Shown here: positions 6,972 to 17,100 of the stretch, piece after piece
How the letters are laid out: each line of letters starts with the position of its first letter
Numbering within the stretch: position 1 is the stretch's first letter
NCBI GenBank assembly: GCA_020637795.1
Contig: JACKJT010000003.1
Span: 434,001-498,000, forward strand
Direction: 5' to 3'
DNA length: 64,000 nt
DNA from: Hoeflea sp.
Lineage (GTDB): Bacteria > Pseudomonadota > Alphaproteobacteria > Rhizobiales > Rhizobiaceae
Position numbers and translations under genes: made by a program
Notes under the pieces: model-generated
What the model was told of the DNA's origin: nothing
Seen by the model: the letters and a program-made list of their open reading frames with translations, nothing else
Databases searched by the model: none

Positions 6972-7892
6972 CTATTCCGCGGCCAGACGGTCTTCGGAGA
7001 AGCCCTCGCGCACATAGGCCATCATCTGGCTGGCGAATTCCCAAAGATCGGCCTTGAGAAGGTCAAAACCGGCGGTCTTTTCGAGGCTTGCCTCGTCGAC
7101 GTATAGCCCGCGATTGATCTCGATCTGCAAGGCATGCAGGCCGCGCGCCGGACGGCCGTAATGCTCGGTGATGAACCCGCCGGCATAGGGCTTGTTGCGC
7201 ACCACGTGGTAGCCAAGCCCGGACAGGAACGAGACGGCGGCCCGCGACAGATCGTGCGCAGCACTCGCACCGTAGCGGTCGCCGATAATGATGTCGGGCC
7301 GGCGGCTGCCGCCCGTAACCCTGACATTGGCAGGCATCGAATGGCAATCGATCAGGATCGCCTTCCCGAACTGGACGTGGGTCTGGGCGATGATCCGGCG
7401 CAGATTGGCGTGATAGGGCCGATAGACCCGTTCGATGCGCGACAGCCCCTCTTCGACGCTCAGACGCCCCCGGTAGATATCCATGTTCTCGGCCACCAGC
7501 CGCGGGATCGTCCCCAGTCCGCCGGCAACCCGCATCGACCCGATATTGGCAAACGGCGGCAGCGGGCCGTCGAACATGCGCGGGTCGAGCTCGTAGGGTT
7601 CTCGATTGACGTCGAGCCAGGCGCGGGGAAATTGCGCTGCCAGCATCGGCGCCCCGAGCTGGACCACGCTGGCAAACAGCTCATCGACAAAATGGTCTTC
7701 CGAGCGCCGGATCGACACGCGGTCGAGCCGCGACATGCTCAGGAATGAGTCGGGATAGATCCGGCCCGAATGCGGCGAATTGAACACGAACGGTTCGGTC
7801 TGCTGCAATGGACGGTGGATCTCGAAAGGAGCGACCGCTTGTGAGCCGGCATCTGGCTTGCCACCCGTGCCGGGCCTTTCGGCTTCGTGCAT
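6972..7892 (-). CDS. N-formylglutamate amidohydrolase family protein
   Basis: The 306-residue protein matches the N-formylglutamate amidohydrolase family (HutG-like), zinc enzymes that release formate from N-formyl-L-glutamate at the end of one histidine degradation route. Family segments are seen: FNSPHSGRIYP near the start, REPYELDPRMFDGPLP, ILIDCHSMP (metal-binding His) and QIEINRGLYVDE near the C-terminus. An AAAGGGA ribosome site lies 7-8 bases before the ATG. The gene is not in a hut cluster and stands next to cpdR, so the physiological substrate may differ. The divergent gap to cpdR is about 175 bases. Confidence 0.85.
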   Translation of the reverse strand: MHEAERPGTGGKPDAGSQAVAPFEIHRPLQQTEPFVFNSPHSGRIYPDSFLSMSRLDRVSIRRSEDHFVDELFASVVQLGAPMLAAQFPRAWLDVNREPYELDPRMFDGPLPPFANIGSMRVAGGLGTIPRLVAENMDIYRGRLSVEEGLSRIERVYRPYHANLRRIIAQTHVQFGKAILIDCHSMPANVRVTGGSRRPDIIIGDRYGASAAHDLSRAAVSFLSGLGYHVVRNKPYAGGFITEHYGRPARGLHALQIEINRGLYVDEASLEKTAGFDLLKADLWEFASQMMAYVREGFSEDRLAAE

Positions 7893-8067
7893 AATAGTCC
7901 CTTTGCCCCTGCAACTGCCCGAATCACCTTGCCAGTTGCCCCTTGAGCTGTCCAGTCCGGGACAAAACCCATCGTAAAATCACCATGATTCACCTGATGT
8001 TTACTGGACTGCTCCATAGATGGGGCGGATAGAGCTCGACGAGCACGCTGACAGGTTTGGAAACAGA

Positions 8068-8433
8068 ATGACCCCGAAAATTCTCCTCGCGGAAGACGAC
8101 AATGATATGCGCCGGTTCCTGGTCAAGGCGCTGGAAAAGGCAGGCTACGAGGTCCGGTCCTTCGACAATGGCGCCAGCGCCTATGACCGCCTGCGCGAAG
8201 AACCCTTCACGCTGCTCCTGACCGATATCGTCATGCCGGAAATGGACGGCATCGAGCTGGCCCGCCGCGCCACCGAACTCGATCCCGATCTCAAGGTGAT
8301 GTTCATCACCGGTTTTGCCGCCGTAGCGCTCAACCCGGATTCCAAGGCTCCGAAGGACGCCAAGGTCCTCTCCAAGCCCTTTCATCTCCGCGACCTCGTC
8401 GACGAGGTCAACAAGATGATTCTCGCCGCCTGA
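8068..8433 (+). CDS. cpdR: CpdR single-domain response regulator (ClpXP adaptor control)
   Basis: This is a 121-residue stand-alone receiver domain with no output domain. The acidic pocket (Glu9-Asp10-Asp11), phospho-acceptor Asp53 in LLLTDIVMPEMDG, a Thr in MFITGFA and Lys103 in LSKPFH are all present. The sequence follows the CpdR pattern of Caulobacter and Sinorhizobium, including the ITGFAAVAL segment and a C-terminus ending in Ala-Ala. In those bacteria, unphosphorylated CpdR primes ClpXP to destroy cell-cycle proteins, and the CckA-ChpT relay phosphorylates it. The ATG at 8068 gives the usual CpdR length; an upstream in-frame start at 8020 is not needed. A strong hairpin follows the stop. 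Confidence 0.92.
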   Translation: MTPKILLAEDDNDMRRFLVKALEKAGYEVRSFDNGASAYDRLREEPFTLLLTDIVMPEMDGIELARRATELDPDLKVMFITGFAAVALNPDSKAPKDAKVLSKPFHLRDLVDEVNKMILAA

Positions 8434-8481
8434 CCAGACAGGTCGCGGCCCTGCGCAAACGTGCAGGCCGATGTTAAAGCG

Positions 8482-8509
8482 AAAACCCGGACCTCTGTGT
8501 CCGGGTTTT
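8482..8509 (+). terminator. Rho-independent terminator after cpdR
   Basis: An 11-bp stem AAAACCCGGAC/GTCCGGGTTTT (8482-8492 with 8499-8509) has a 6-base loop and a T run at the 3' end of the stem. The symmetry means it could work in both directions, but only cpdR ends here. Confidence 0.85.
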
Positions 8510-8593
8510 GCCGTTTTGGGTCGGCTTTTTCGCGTCAACAACCGGCCTCCGGGCAGCTTCGGCAGAGGTGACGAAAAAACGCTTTGTTTCGTA

Positions 8594-8623
8594 TTGACGG
8601 CGCGGGGGTTTCTGTGGTGTATG
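8594..8623 (+). promoter_or_regulatory. Putative promoter of tRNA-Val
   Basis: TTGACG (8594-8599) and a TGTATG-like -10 (8618-8623) lie just before the tRNA, with an 18-base spacer. The -35 is good and the -10 poor. The short distance to the mature 5' end is normal for tRNA genes. Confidence 0.5.
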
Positions 8624-8635
8624 CGCCCATCGGAT

Positions 8636-8710
8636 GGGCGTATAGCTCAGCGGGAGAGCACTACATTGACATTGTAGGGGTCACAGGTTCAATCCCTGTT
8701 ACGCCCACCA
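8636..8710 (+). tRNA. tRNA-Val (GAC)
   Basis: This is a complete 75-base cloverleaf with encoded CCA. The acceptor stem GGGCGTA pairs with TACGCCC, and the discriminator A is followed by CCA. The D arm contains AGCTCAGCGGGAGAGC. The anticodon stem CTACA/TGTAG surrounds the loop TTGACAT, giving anticodon GAC (valine). The T arm is ACAGGTTCAATCCCTGT. No duplicated 3' end or integrase is visible nearby, so there is no sign of use as an integration site. Confidence 0.97.
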
Positions 8711-8962
8711 TCCTTTCAAGCACCTCGGTTCGCATCATAAAGTGGACGACAAGTCCATCGAATGCGGGTGCTTCTTTACACTCCTTCTTCTTGCTTCGGC
8801 AGATCGTTGATTCGGGATCATCGACGCGCTCCGACGTGATTACCCATTTCGCAAAACGAACCCCGTCCGCCTTCACCGCCATCGGCGCGATGCGAGATCC
8901 GGCAGCCCCTCCTCAATGCCCCGGCAATAGGCGGAGTTCACTCCAGCCTGACCGGTCGCCCG
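8711..8962. other. Intergenic stretch between tRNA-Val and the 1401-residue gene
   Basis: I see no gene, no clear terminator and no repeat of the tRNA 3' end here. Short open frames on both strands lack ribosome sites and homology. Confidence 0.5.
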
Positions 8963-11900
8963 CTATTGACGGGTGATGGACTCGAAGCGCTTCCTGATCT
9001 CCGCCTCCAGTTGCGAGGCAGGGATCGAACCCGGCTTGAGGTCTCCCGAAATCACCAGCCGTATGGTTTTGACTTCCTCGTAGATGCTGTCATCCGGCTT
9101 GTTGGCGCCGTCGAACTGCAGCCTCAGCATCGCCGTGTCGCCGGCCTCGTTCATCTCGATCGTCACGACGATCCGCAGATTGCCCTCAGGCACCGTGTGT
9201 TCGAGACGCACCGACCGCTCGTTGACCGGCATGAACAACGGTATCCTCCGGATATTCTTTTGCGCGTCGGCATCCATTTCGCCGATTGGCGTCAGCCGGT
9301 AGCCGGAACCTTCCGGCACCAGTGTGAAGCTCATCGGGATGCCCTGTTCGAGGATGTTAAGAACCGAGGAAATGATGCCGAGAACCGCCTCGGCGATCGA
9401 TGACGCTATCCCGCCGATCACGGTCTCGTTCTTGCCTTCGGCCTTCGCCTGCGCCTTCGCGCGCTCGGCCGCCCTTTGGAAGAGGGCGACGATGGAGTGT
9501 GCATTCATCGCGCTTCCGTTGACATAGATCTCCGTCAGCCGGATTTCGCCGGCCCAGGGCTGGGTCAGACCTGCCGCTGCCGGCTGCGGCTCTCCGCCGG
9601 GCGGCGGCTGCGCGCCGCCGAGCGCTGCAATGGCCGCGTCGATCCGCGCGGCAAAGGCGCTGCATTGCGTATTGCTGCGCGCGCTCTGCATCAGCGCCAG
9701 CGCTTCCTCGCTGTTGCCTTGAGCATGCGCAGCACGCGCCTGCTCCCACAGAGCGTTGGTGCGGTTTTCGCGCTCCAGCGCCGCGTCGTAGTCGGCGCTG
9801 AGCGCCGCAGATGACGGATGGCCGGCCTCGACGAGTTGAGCAATCTTGTCCCTCGCCGCCTCGAACTGGCAGGCGGCGATCGCTGCCCGGGCTTCCGCCA
9901 CGAGACTGTCGCCCGAAGCACCGCGAATGTTGGCAATCGCCGCGTCAATGTTCACCCGGAAGCTGTCACAGGCGGTGTTGGCCCGCGCGGCGTCCAGCAC
10001 CTTGAGCGCATTTTCCGTGTCGCCCGATTGGTAGAGTGCCTGCGCGCGCTCGTACTCTGCCTTGGTCCGGGTCTCGCGATCGACCGCTGACTGGTAGCTG
10101 CCGGCAAGCTCGCCATAGCGCGGATGACCGGTCATCCGGGTCAACAGCTCGCGTGCTTCGGCAAACCGGCACTGCGCGATCGCCGCAGCGGCCGCCGCGG
10201 CAAGATCGTCGCCCCGCCCTTCGGTGAGCGCGCTCTCGCCGAGATCGAGACAGTGTTTTGCATCCGCGGCCGCCGCCTCCGCTGCTTCCGCGAAAATCTC
10301 GGCGACGTCGGCGCTGGCGCGCGCAGCACTTGCCTTCGTTTCGAGCAGGTCCTTTGGTGAAGCACCATCGGATTGCAGGGCAAGCGCATCGATGCCCGGC
10401 GCGATATCCCGCAGGACGGATCCCGGGTCCTGCCTGGCGAGATCGTCGGACGCCGTCTCCAGTTCGCCGAGGCAGGCCGCAAGCTCGGCTGCAATCGCCT
10501 TGATCGCTGCCAGCAAACGGTCAGCTTCGGCTTTCGCGGCGCCGGGGTCGTCGGCCAGATGCGCCAGGCCGATGGCCGCCGCATGCGCGGTCTCGGCGCG
10601 CGGGACGAGATCGTCGACAGCCGCCTTGCTCTCGCGAAGCGCCGCGATACGGTCCGGCAACTGATCGCGCAGGAGTTCGATCTCACCGGCCAGCGTCTTT
10701 GCTTCCGAAAGCCGCCCCGGCAGCCGCTCCGCTGCCTCGACGGCAGGCAGGCTCTTGCTGACCAGATCCTCCAGCGTCTGCGCTGCCTTCACGGATGAAC
10801 CGTGCAACCGGCCGGCTTCGCGCGCCTTCACTCCGGCGTCGGTGACAGCGCTTCGGATTTCGGTCAGCATCCGCCGCTGTTTCGCCTCGTCTGTTTCGGC
10901 GCGCAACTCGGAGGCCTTGTTGCAGGCGGCGAGCGCGGAGGTCTCCGCGTCCTGCTTTGCGCTGACCACCTTCTCCGCGGCCGCATCGGCGTCAGTGAGA
11001 AGCCGGCCGGCATCGGCAACACCGCGGTCGAGCGCCGCGATCTGCGGCTTGAGCGTCTCGTAGTCCCGCTTCAGCGCAGTGAGCCGGGTGTCGAGATCGG
11101 CCGTCTTGGCCTTGATGGTGGCAACGGCGGCGCGACCTTCGCTGCAGGCCGTCCGGCCGCCTGTGGCGGCCTGTGCGGCCTGGCCCTGCAGGCCGCGCAG
11201 CGCGTCGAGCATTTCGCCGATGTCGCCTTCGGCTTCGAACGGCATGAACAGGTTGACGGCAAAGGAACGCAGGTACGGCAGCGCAGCACCTTCGAGCCCG
11301 AGATGGCGCGCGTCGATGCTCGCCGGTTCCGAGACGACGTCGCCGGCCCTGGCCTGCGGTTGCAGCGACACTCCAGCCGAGCGCGTCACGATCCGCGCCG
11401 TGAAACGGCCCTTGCCGTCGGCAGCCGAAACCCGGCACCCCGGCATCTCGGCGCCTTCGGAGACACTGAGCGTGATGGCGGCGGAAGCGCATTTCTCGCA
11501 TGCTGAATCAGATCTCGCCTTGTCGAGCAGCTGCCCCTCGATGCGCACCAGCGACAGGAACTTAAGCCCCTCCCAGACATTGCGGTAGCGCTGGTAGGAC
11601 TCCGTGCGTCCGGTCCCTGCCCCCGAGGCATGCGACTGGATGAAGCCGAGCGCATAGGAGGTCTTGAGTTTCGCCTGCGCGTCGCGATCATCCAGCGGGA
11701 AGGCCGACAGCCGCAGCCCGGCTTCGGCCTCGATCAGCCGTGCGAAGGCGTCATCGCCGCAGCTTTCATCAAGCCGCAGATAGTCGCGCAACTCGCCGAT
11801 CCGGCGGATGATGGCATCGATCACCGCGTCTGCTTCGGCGACAAGTCCCGGCAGGCCGGGCGACGGTCGGTGCCCCGGCAGGTCGGCGAGATAGTGCTCC

Positions 11901-13168
11901 GGCCCGTAGGGCGTGTTGTAAACGGCGATGATCGTCTTCATGTCGGCGTCCTTGCCGACATATTCCGCAAAGCCGATGGCCGCGGCCTCGCGGATGAAAT
12001 CGCGCACCCGGCGCAGGCCGGCTTCGCCGCCACCGCCCTCACGCCCTTTCACGAACGCGTCCTTGACCCAGAAATAGAGCTGGTTGGTATCGTTCGGATC
12101 GGTCTGAACATAGATGTCGCTGAGCAGCGGTGCCTTTTCATCGAGCGGGCAGGCCTGCACGCCGTCGCCGACCAGCGCCGCCAGCGCTTTTGACCGGTCG
12201 TTAAGCAGCGTGTGCGTGTCGGCGCCGATGCAGAAGCCTTCGCGGGCGCGGATCAGCTGTTCGAGTTCGTTGGCGCGCGCCAGCACTTCCTTGGCCATCT
12301 GGCCATAAGCCTCGATCAGCGTGCCCATCAGCGAAACGCCGGGAACATTGGTGTCGGACAGATAGCCGCCGAATTTCTCCATCAGCGTGAACATGCCTTC
12401 AAGCCGGCCGGAATAGGTCTCGGCCGTGAACGCACCGTGGATCGTGCGCGCCGTATCGATGATGTTGTAGTTCTTGTCGAGAAGGTCGAACTGCCCTTCG
12501 TAGTGCTTGAGCCTCTCGATGCCTTCGCCCGACAGGCCGTGCTTGATCAGAATGTCGGTATAGGGTGTTTCCGGCGCCGCCTCCTGGAGGTCGTCATAGG
12601 CCTTGTCGAGGGCTTCGAGCTTCTTCCTGCCCGACTCCCAGAGCGCCCGAAGCCCGTCGACGATCTCGCGCGAGCTGTCGTTCTGGTAGCGCTCCAGTGC
12701 TTGCATGACGAGCGGCAGGTGCTCCGTCATGTAGAAATTGACATAGGTCGCCAGCTCCTGATCGGGATGCTGCAGCCACTCCTGGAAATGCTCCTCCGGC
12801 TTGATCCTTGCCTTGTCGGCCTCCGGCAGGCTGTCATAGACCGCAAGGCTCAGCCATTTCAGGAAGCCGTCATAGATCGGTGCGACACGTGATTGGAGTT
12901 CGGTTTCCAGATCGCCGCGCAGCTGGTCGGCGCGCGCCTTGATGCTGTCGACGATCGAGGTGCGCACCCGCTCGCAAGCCGCGTAGTAGACAGGCTCGTA
13001 GGAGATCGTGACCTTGCCTATGGTCGCGGTCTTGTCCCGGCCGGCCTTGGCGATCTCGCGGCACGGGTCGGGATGGTATTCGACGATAAGAACCGACTCG
13101 GCCAATGCGGAAACCGCGCCTGCAGCGAGCATCATGAGGACAACGAGGATGCGGCCGGCGTGTCTCAT
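8963..13168 (-). CDS. Exported 1401-residue helical protein of unknown function
   Basis: I do not recognise this family. A Sec signal peptide (about residues 1-23, ending ALA-ES) implies export. Residues 25-545 are mixed and mostly helical. Residues 550-640 look like a beta-rich domain with several cysteines (CEKC and CRVSA). Residues 640-985 form a very long Ala/Glu/Lys-rich helical, coiled-coil-like region. Two tandem repeats of about 100 residues follow (985-1085 and 1086-1183), each TPR-like with two Cys at matching places (AQCRF and NTACDSF, then AACQF and NTQCSAF). A Pro-rich hinge and a distinct C-terminal domain of about 200 residues complete it. It overlaps the upstream secreted-protein gene by four bases (ATGA), so the two are co-translated. 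The domain positions are my own estimate. Confidence 0.85.
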   Translation of the reverse strand: MRHAGRILVVLMMLAAGAVSALAESVLIVEYHPDPCREIAKAGRDKTATIGKVTISYEPVYYAACERVRTSIVDSIKARADQLRGDLETELQSRVAPIYDGFLKWLSLAVYDSLPEADKARIKPEEHFQEWLQHPDQELATYVNFYMTEHLPLVMQALERYQNDSSREIVDGLRALWESGRKKLEALDKAYDDLQEAAPETPYTDILIKHGLSGEGIERLKHYEGQFDLLDKNYNIIDTARTIHGAFTAETYSGRLEGMFTLMEKFGGYLSDTNVPGVSLMGTLIEAYGQMAKEVLARANELEQLIRAREGFCIGADTHTLLNDRSKALAALVGDGVQACPLDEKAPLLSDIYVQTDPNDTNQLYFWVKDAFVKGREGGGGEAGLRRVRDFIREAAAIGFAEYVGKDADMKTIIAVYNTPYGPEHYLADLPGHRPSPGLPGLVAEADAVIDAIIRRIGELRDYLRLDESCGDDAFARLIEAEAGLRLSAFPLDDRDAQAKLKTSYALGFIQSHASGAGTGRTESYQRYRNVWEGLKFLSLVRIEGQLLDKARSDSACEKCASAAITLSVSEGAEMPGCRVSAADGKGRFTARIVTRSAGVSLQPQARAGDVVSEPASIDARHLGLEGAALPYLRSFAVNLFMPFEAEGDIGEMLDALRGLQGQAAQAATGGRTACSEGRAAVATIKAKTADLDTRLTALKRDYETLKPQIAALDRGVADAGRLLTDADAAAEKVVSAKQDAETSALAACNKASELRAETDEAKQRRMLTEIRSAVTDAGVKAREAGRLHGSSVKAAQTLEDLVSKSLPAVEAAERLPGRLSEAKTLAGEIELLRDQLPDRIAALRESKAAVDDLVPRAETAHAAAIGLAHLADDPGAAKAEADRLLAAIKAIAAELAACLGELETASDDLARQDPGSVLRDIAPGIDALALQSDGASPKDLLETKASAARASADVAEIFAEAAEAAAADAKHCLDLGESALTEGRGDDLAAAAAAAIAQCRFAEARELLTRMTGHPRYGELAGSYQSAVDRETRTKAEYERAQALYQSGDTENALKVLDAARANTACDSFRVNIDAAIANIRGASGDSLVAEARAAIAACQFEAARDKIAQLVEAGHPSSAALSADYDAALERENRTNALWEQARAAHAQGNSEEALALMQSARSNTQCSAFAARIDAAIAALGGAQPPPGGEPQPAAAGLTQPWAGEIRLTEIYVNGSAMNAHSIVALFQRAAERAKAQAKAEGKNETVIGGIASSIAEAVLGIISSVLNILEQGIPMSFTLVPEGSGYRLTPIGEMDADAQKNIRRIPLFMPVNERSVRLEHTVPEGNLRIVVTIEMNEAGDTAMLRLQFDGANKPDDSIYEEVKTIRLVISGDLKPGSIPASQLEAEIRKRFESITRQ

Positions 13169-13905
13169 TGTCCCGGCAGCCGCAACTGGTCGGCATCCGG
13201 CATGCCGAGGTCGCCGAACGGATCACTGGCGGCCGCCGGGGCTTGGGGCGGAGGCGTGACGGCCGGGGGCGGCGGAATGTCGGGCTTCTTTTCAATGGCC
13301 GGCACCGGGGGCGGCGGAACCGTGGACGGCGTCGCTTGCCGGGCTGCGAGTTCGTCCTCGTATTCGAAGTCCGGCCCGAGGTAGTCAAAACACGTATCGT
13401 TGTAGCGGCTGCCCGTATAGATGTCGCCGATCTCGAGGCGCACCCAGCGGAACTCGCCGACTTCCGGCAACGGCAGCAGCACCGGTTGCGGCTGGTCAGG
13501 CAGCATCACCGAGGTCGAAAGCCCGGTATCGGTCGTCACGTGGAAGATCCGGACGCGGGCGTTCTCGAAATAGGATTTCTCCGACTTGCCATAGCCATTG
13601 GCGATGATCAGCCGACGGAACGCTGCGCCGTTATCAATGCGCAGCGTGATCGCCTCGCCGATACCCGGCCCGCGTACGCCCTCGCACCAGGCCAGATGCT
13701 GGCCGCCTTCGTCTCCGACGAGGTTACCCGGCCCGTAATGCCACTTGCCGCTTGGTTTCAGCACCGAGGAGACGCAATAGTGGAGGGCGTCATAGTATTG
13801 GCCGGAACCCTGGGTCCAGCAGCTCTCGGCGCCGGACACCGGACCCGGCGCGACAGCCAGGCCTGTCAAAACGGCAAAAGGCAAGGCCGCACGAAACATC
13901 TTCAT
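13165..13905 (-). CDS. Exported protein with NADase-type glycan-binding (discoidin-like) domain
   Basis: This protein of about 246 residues has a signal peptide (hydrophobic FRAALPFAVLTGLAV, cleavage near SGA-ES). Its compact beta-sandwich domain resembles the NADase-type glycan-binding domain: HLAWCEGVRGPGIGEAITL, then a NGYGKSEKSYFENARVRI strand pair and FRWVRLEIGDIYTG. A Pro-rich linker with PPPPV and PPPPA tracts leads to a short DPFGDLGMPDADQL tail. Cysteines occur at CWTQ, YCVSS, WCEG and TCFDY. The stop overlaps the start of the 1401-residue gene (ATGA at 13165-13168), so the products probably act together outside the cytoplasm. The start is uncertain: ATGs at 13920, 13905 and 13899 are in frame, and I prefer 13905 for the Lys-containing signal peptide. 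Confidence 0.8.
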   Translation of the reverse strand: MKMFRAALPFAVLTGLAVAPGPVSGAESCWTQGSGQYYDALHYCVSSVLKPSGKWHYGPGNLVGDEGGQHLAWCEGVRGPGIGEAITLRIDNGAAFRRLIIANGYGKSEKSYFENARVRIFHVTTDTGLSTSVMLPDQPQPVLLPLPEVGEFRWVRLEIGDIYTGSRYNDTCFDYLGPDFEYEDELAARQATPSTVPPPPVPAIEKKPDIPPPPAVTPPPQAPAAASDPFGDLGMPDADQLRLPGQ

Positions 13906-14134
13906 ACCCTCACGTTCCATCTTCCTCCGCTCACGCCAGTTAAAGATAGCAGCGGAAAAAGCCGGATATGATGATATCGATCAATTCATGAAGACCGAAG
14001 CCGTGAGGCCCGCGTGCCGGACCTGCTCGACAGCGTTATTCCGGCGTCAGTAAGGTCCTGGGCCATCTCTTGCCGATACGGCAACGCCGGAAATGCCCAC
14101 CGGCCGCCTCACTTCGCCGGAGTCTGTTGGGTGA

Positions 14135-17100
14135 TCAGATAACCACGGTCACGTGGGCCGGATCGTCGTCAACCAGGATTGTGAGCCCGTTTGTCGCAGG
14201 CACATCGATGAATTCCGCGATCCGGACAAACCCGGCGGCACCCGCGGTTCCATCCACGTCGACTTCCAGGAAGGCCCCGTTCATCTTCACGTAGTCCTCC
14301 GCATGGCCAGCGACGGGTTCATCTCCGAGCAGCAACGACAGATCCACGACATCGCCCTCGGCAAAATCGTAATCGGCGATCAGATCGCGGATATTCGCGC
14401 CGGCGTCTGCAAGAGCATCCGCGTCGAACACGAAGGTATCGGCCTGGCCGCCGCCATACAGAACGTCGCTGCCCAGGCCACCGTTGAGCTGATCCGCCCC
14501 CCCTTCTCCAAGAAGCACGTCGTCGCCCGCAGTCCCAAGGATCGGCGCTTCGTCCGCTCCGGTCAGAACCACGTCGATATCCTCGCTCACCGTCCCTCCG
14601 TTGCCGTCGTCTATGGTCACCGTGTAGGTTTGGGTGATCGTTTCCCCTGCGGCCAGATGCTGGATGTCGGCGTCGGCGACGTTGAAGGTCCAGTCGACCG
14701 CGCCGGCGCTGCCACCGCTCGATTGAGTGGTGACGGCAGCCAAGAAGGTGCCCAGGTATCCTGCGGCCGACGGGGTGAACGAAACCGTGTGCGTCTCGCC
14801 GACGTCGTCGTCGGTGTAACTGATCGTGCCTCCGGTGGTCTCGGTGCCCGGCAACTGCACCACCGAAATGTCATCCACGAACATCAGGTTCACTCTGTTC
14901 TCGATCGCCAATGCCAGCGTCGAGCTGTCAGACGTCGCCGTGAACGTATAGGTGAATTCCGTGTAGTTCGGCAGCGGCCCCCTATAGGCGAGGTCGACTA
15001 TGGAGGCGACGGTCGCGCCGTTCCAAGTCAAGTGCAGCGAATTGTCCGGCGCGGCATTGCCGTTGTTCTGGGCCCAGAAACTGATCGTGTAGGTCGCGCC
15101 CGCAACCGTGCTGAATGTCTGGCTCAATGTGACCGGGGCGTAGGGATAGTAGACGCTCCATCCGCCCGCCGCATAAGCGCCCGAATGGACATACTGGTAA
15201 TACCCGGAAACATAGGGCCCATTGAAGGACCACCCGCTCGAAGTACCGGTTTCAAAGCCGCCATTGGTGATCAGGTTGGTGCCGCCTGCATAAGAGGCGT
15301 CCTCGGTCACGCCACCATCGGTATGCGCCGTGATCACCGGCGCGACCGGCGCGCTGTCGATCGCCAGTTCGAATGTATCGGAGACCGACAGGCCGCCGCT
15401 GTCTGTTGCGGTGACGATCACATCGAGGGTTTCGCCAGCAGCTCCGACGGAAGGCGCCGTTCCGGTCAACCGCCCGGTGGTGGCGTCGATCGACAGCCAG
15501 GCCGGAAGCGGATCGCCGCCAGCCAATGTCGCCGAATAACTCAGAACATCGCCCGGATCGATGTCGGAGAACGAGCCCGATACATCGATGTCTACGACGG
15601 TGTTCGAGAACACCGTCGTGTCGACAATGTTGGTCGCCAAAACCGGCGCATCGTTGACGTTCTCGACCGTCAGGCTGACCGTTTCGGTGTCGGCAGAATA
15701 GGCGGTCCCGCCGCCAACGCTGCCGGGCGCGCTGATCTTGTCCAATTGGCTGGCAACGCCATCCCAGGCGCGGAAGGTGATCGCCTGGTCGACAGTGCCC
15801 GTATAGTCGGGGTCGGGAACGAAATAGATCTTGTCCTGTGCCCGCAGGTTCAGCACCTGGCCGGGTGTCAGGTTGGCATTGAACCAGTAGGGATCGCCGT
15901 TCGACGCGTTGGCGCCGTCTATATGGTAATACCAGGTCCCGTGACTGGTATCGAAGGCGGTGATCGACATGCCGGGAGGGAATCCCCGGCCATCCACGTC
16001 GTTGACATTTCCCACGCTACCACCCGGAGCGCTGACCAGTGACGAAACCAGCGTGCCGACATCGCCCGAAGGCAGCGCGGCATCTTCGAGCTGCGTCATC
16101 ACCGGCGAAGCGGCCGCATCGAGCACCGGCGCGTCATTGCTGCCTCTCACTTCCACCTGCAGGCTTCCGAGTGCGGAATCGGTGCCATCACCCTCAAGTC
16201 GGTAATCGATGACGATTTTTGCGGTCTCGCCGCGCCGCATGCTCTGCCATGCGCTGGTATTCAGTTGCACCTGGATCTGGTTGTTGCTGTCGACCGCGAT
16301 GGTGAAAAGCCCCGACGCCACCGGATCGATGATGCCGCCACTGGTAACGCCCGGAACTCCATAGCCGCGTATCGTGCCCAGGCTGATGCTGTTGGTGGCC
16401 CCCGCATCCGGATCCAGCCTATCATTGCTCAGGACGTCGAAGACCTTTGCCACCGTCTCGTCTTCGCTCATCCGGAATTCCGGCAGCGAACCGTTTGGAT
16501 TGTCATTGACGGCATCCGGCAGGTCGTTGCTGCCGGCAACTGTGAAGACCAGCGGCTGGGCGGCGGATGTGGCCGTGCCGTCGGAAACGGTAATGTCGTA
16601 GCTCACGGTCAGCGTCTGACCCTGCGCCAGGAAATCGAGATCGGCGACGGACGGATCCCAGCTGTAGCCAATCCCCGTGGAACTGCCGCTCGACACAGGA
16701 CCTCCAAGTGTGAGCGCACCGGTGGCGAGTGCCGCCGTCAATGCCGCCTGCTGCGCCGCTGACAAGGCGCCGCCGCTCCAGCTGATCACCGGCGTCCCGG
16801 CTTGCGCCGTCAGCGTTTCGCCTGCATCTGCATCGGTGACCGGGATCGTGCCAGTAATTGGTGAGATATCCTGCGCCGAGGCGTCCGCGATCTCGGTGAC
16901 GGCCGCTGGCTGCGTGATCGGCGCAACCACCGGCACATCATTGCTGCCATTTATGGTGATCGTGACGTCCTGCCCGACCGTGCCGCCATTTCCGTCGGCA
17001 ACATTGACCGTATAGGTCAGCTCAAGGCTTTCACCGGCCTTCAGATAATCGAACACCCCGCTGCCTGCGTCGAATGTCCAGTTGACCGTTCCGGTGCTCG

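Noticed and set aside
9600..10260. Tandem DNA repeat or CRISPR-like array in the 1401-residue gene
   Set aside because: The repetition is at protein level only (two diverged copies of about 100 residues); there are no short identical repeats with unique spacers.
8636..14134. Genomic island inserted at tRNA-Val carrying the two unknown exported genes
   Set aside because: No integrase, no repeat of the tRNA 3' end (TTCAATCCCTGTTACGCCC) downstream, and composition similar to the surroundings by eye. The position beside a tRNA alone is not enough.
14153..16042. Long plus-strand open frame (629 codons) opposite the giant adhesin gene
   Set aside because: It is antisense to repeat-rich GC-biased coding sequence, its product is Arg/His/Gly-rich with no recognisable domain, and it has no ribosome site. 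Mirror frames of this type appear opposite most long genes here.
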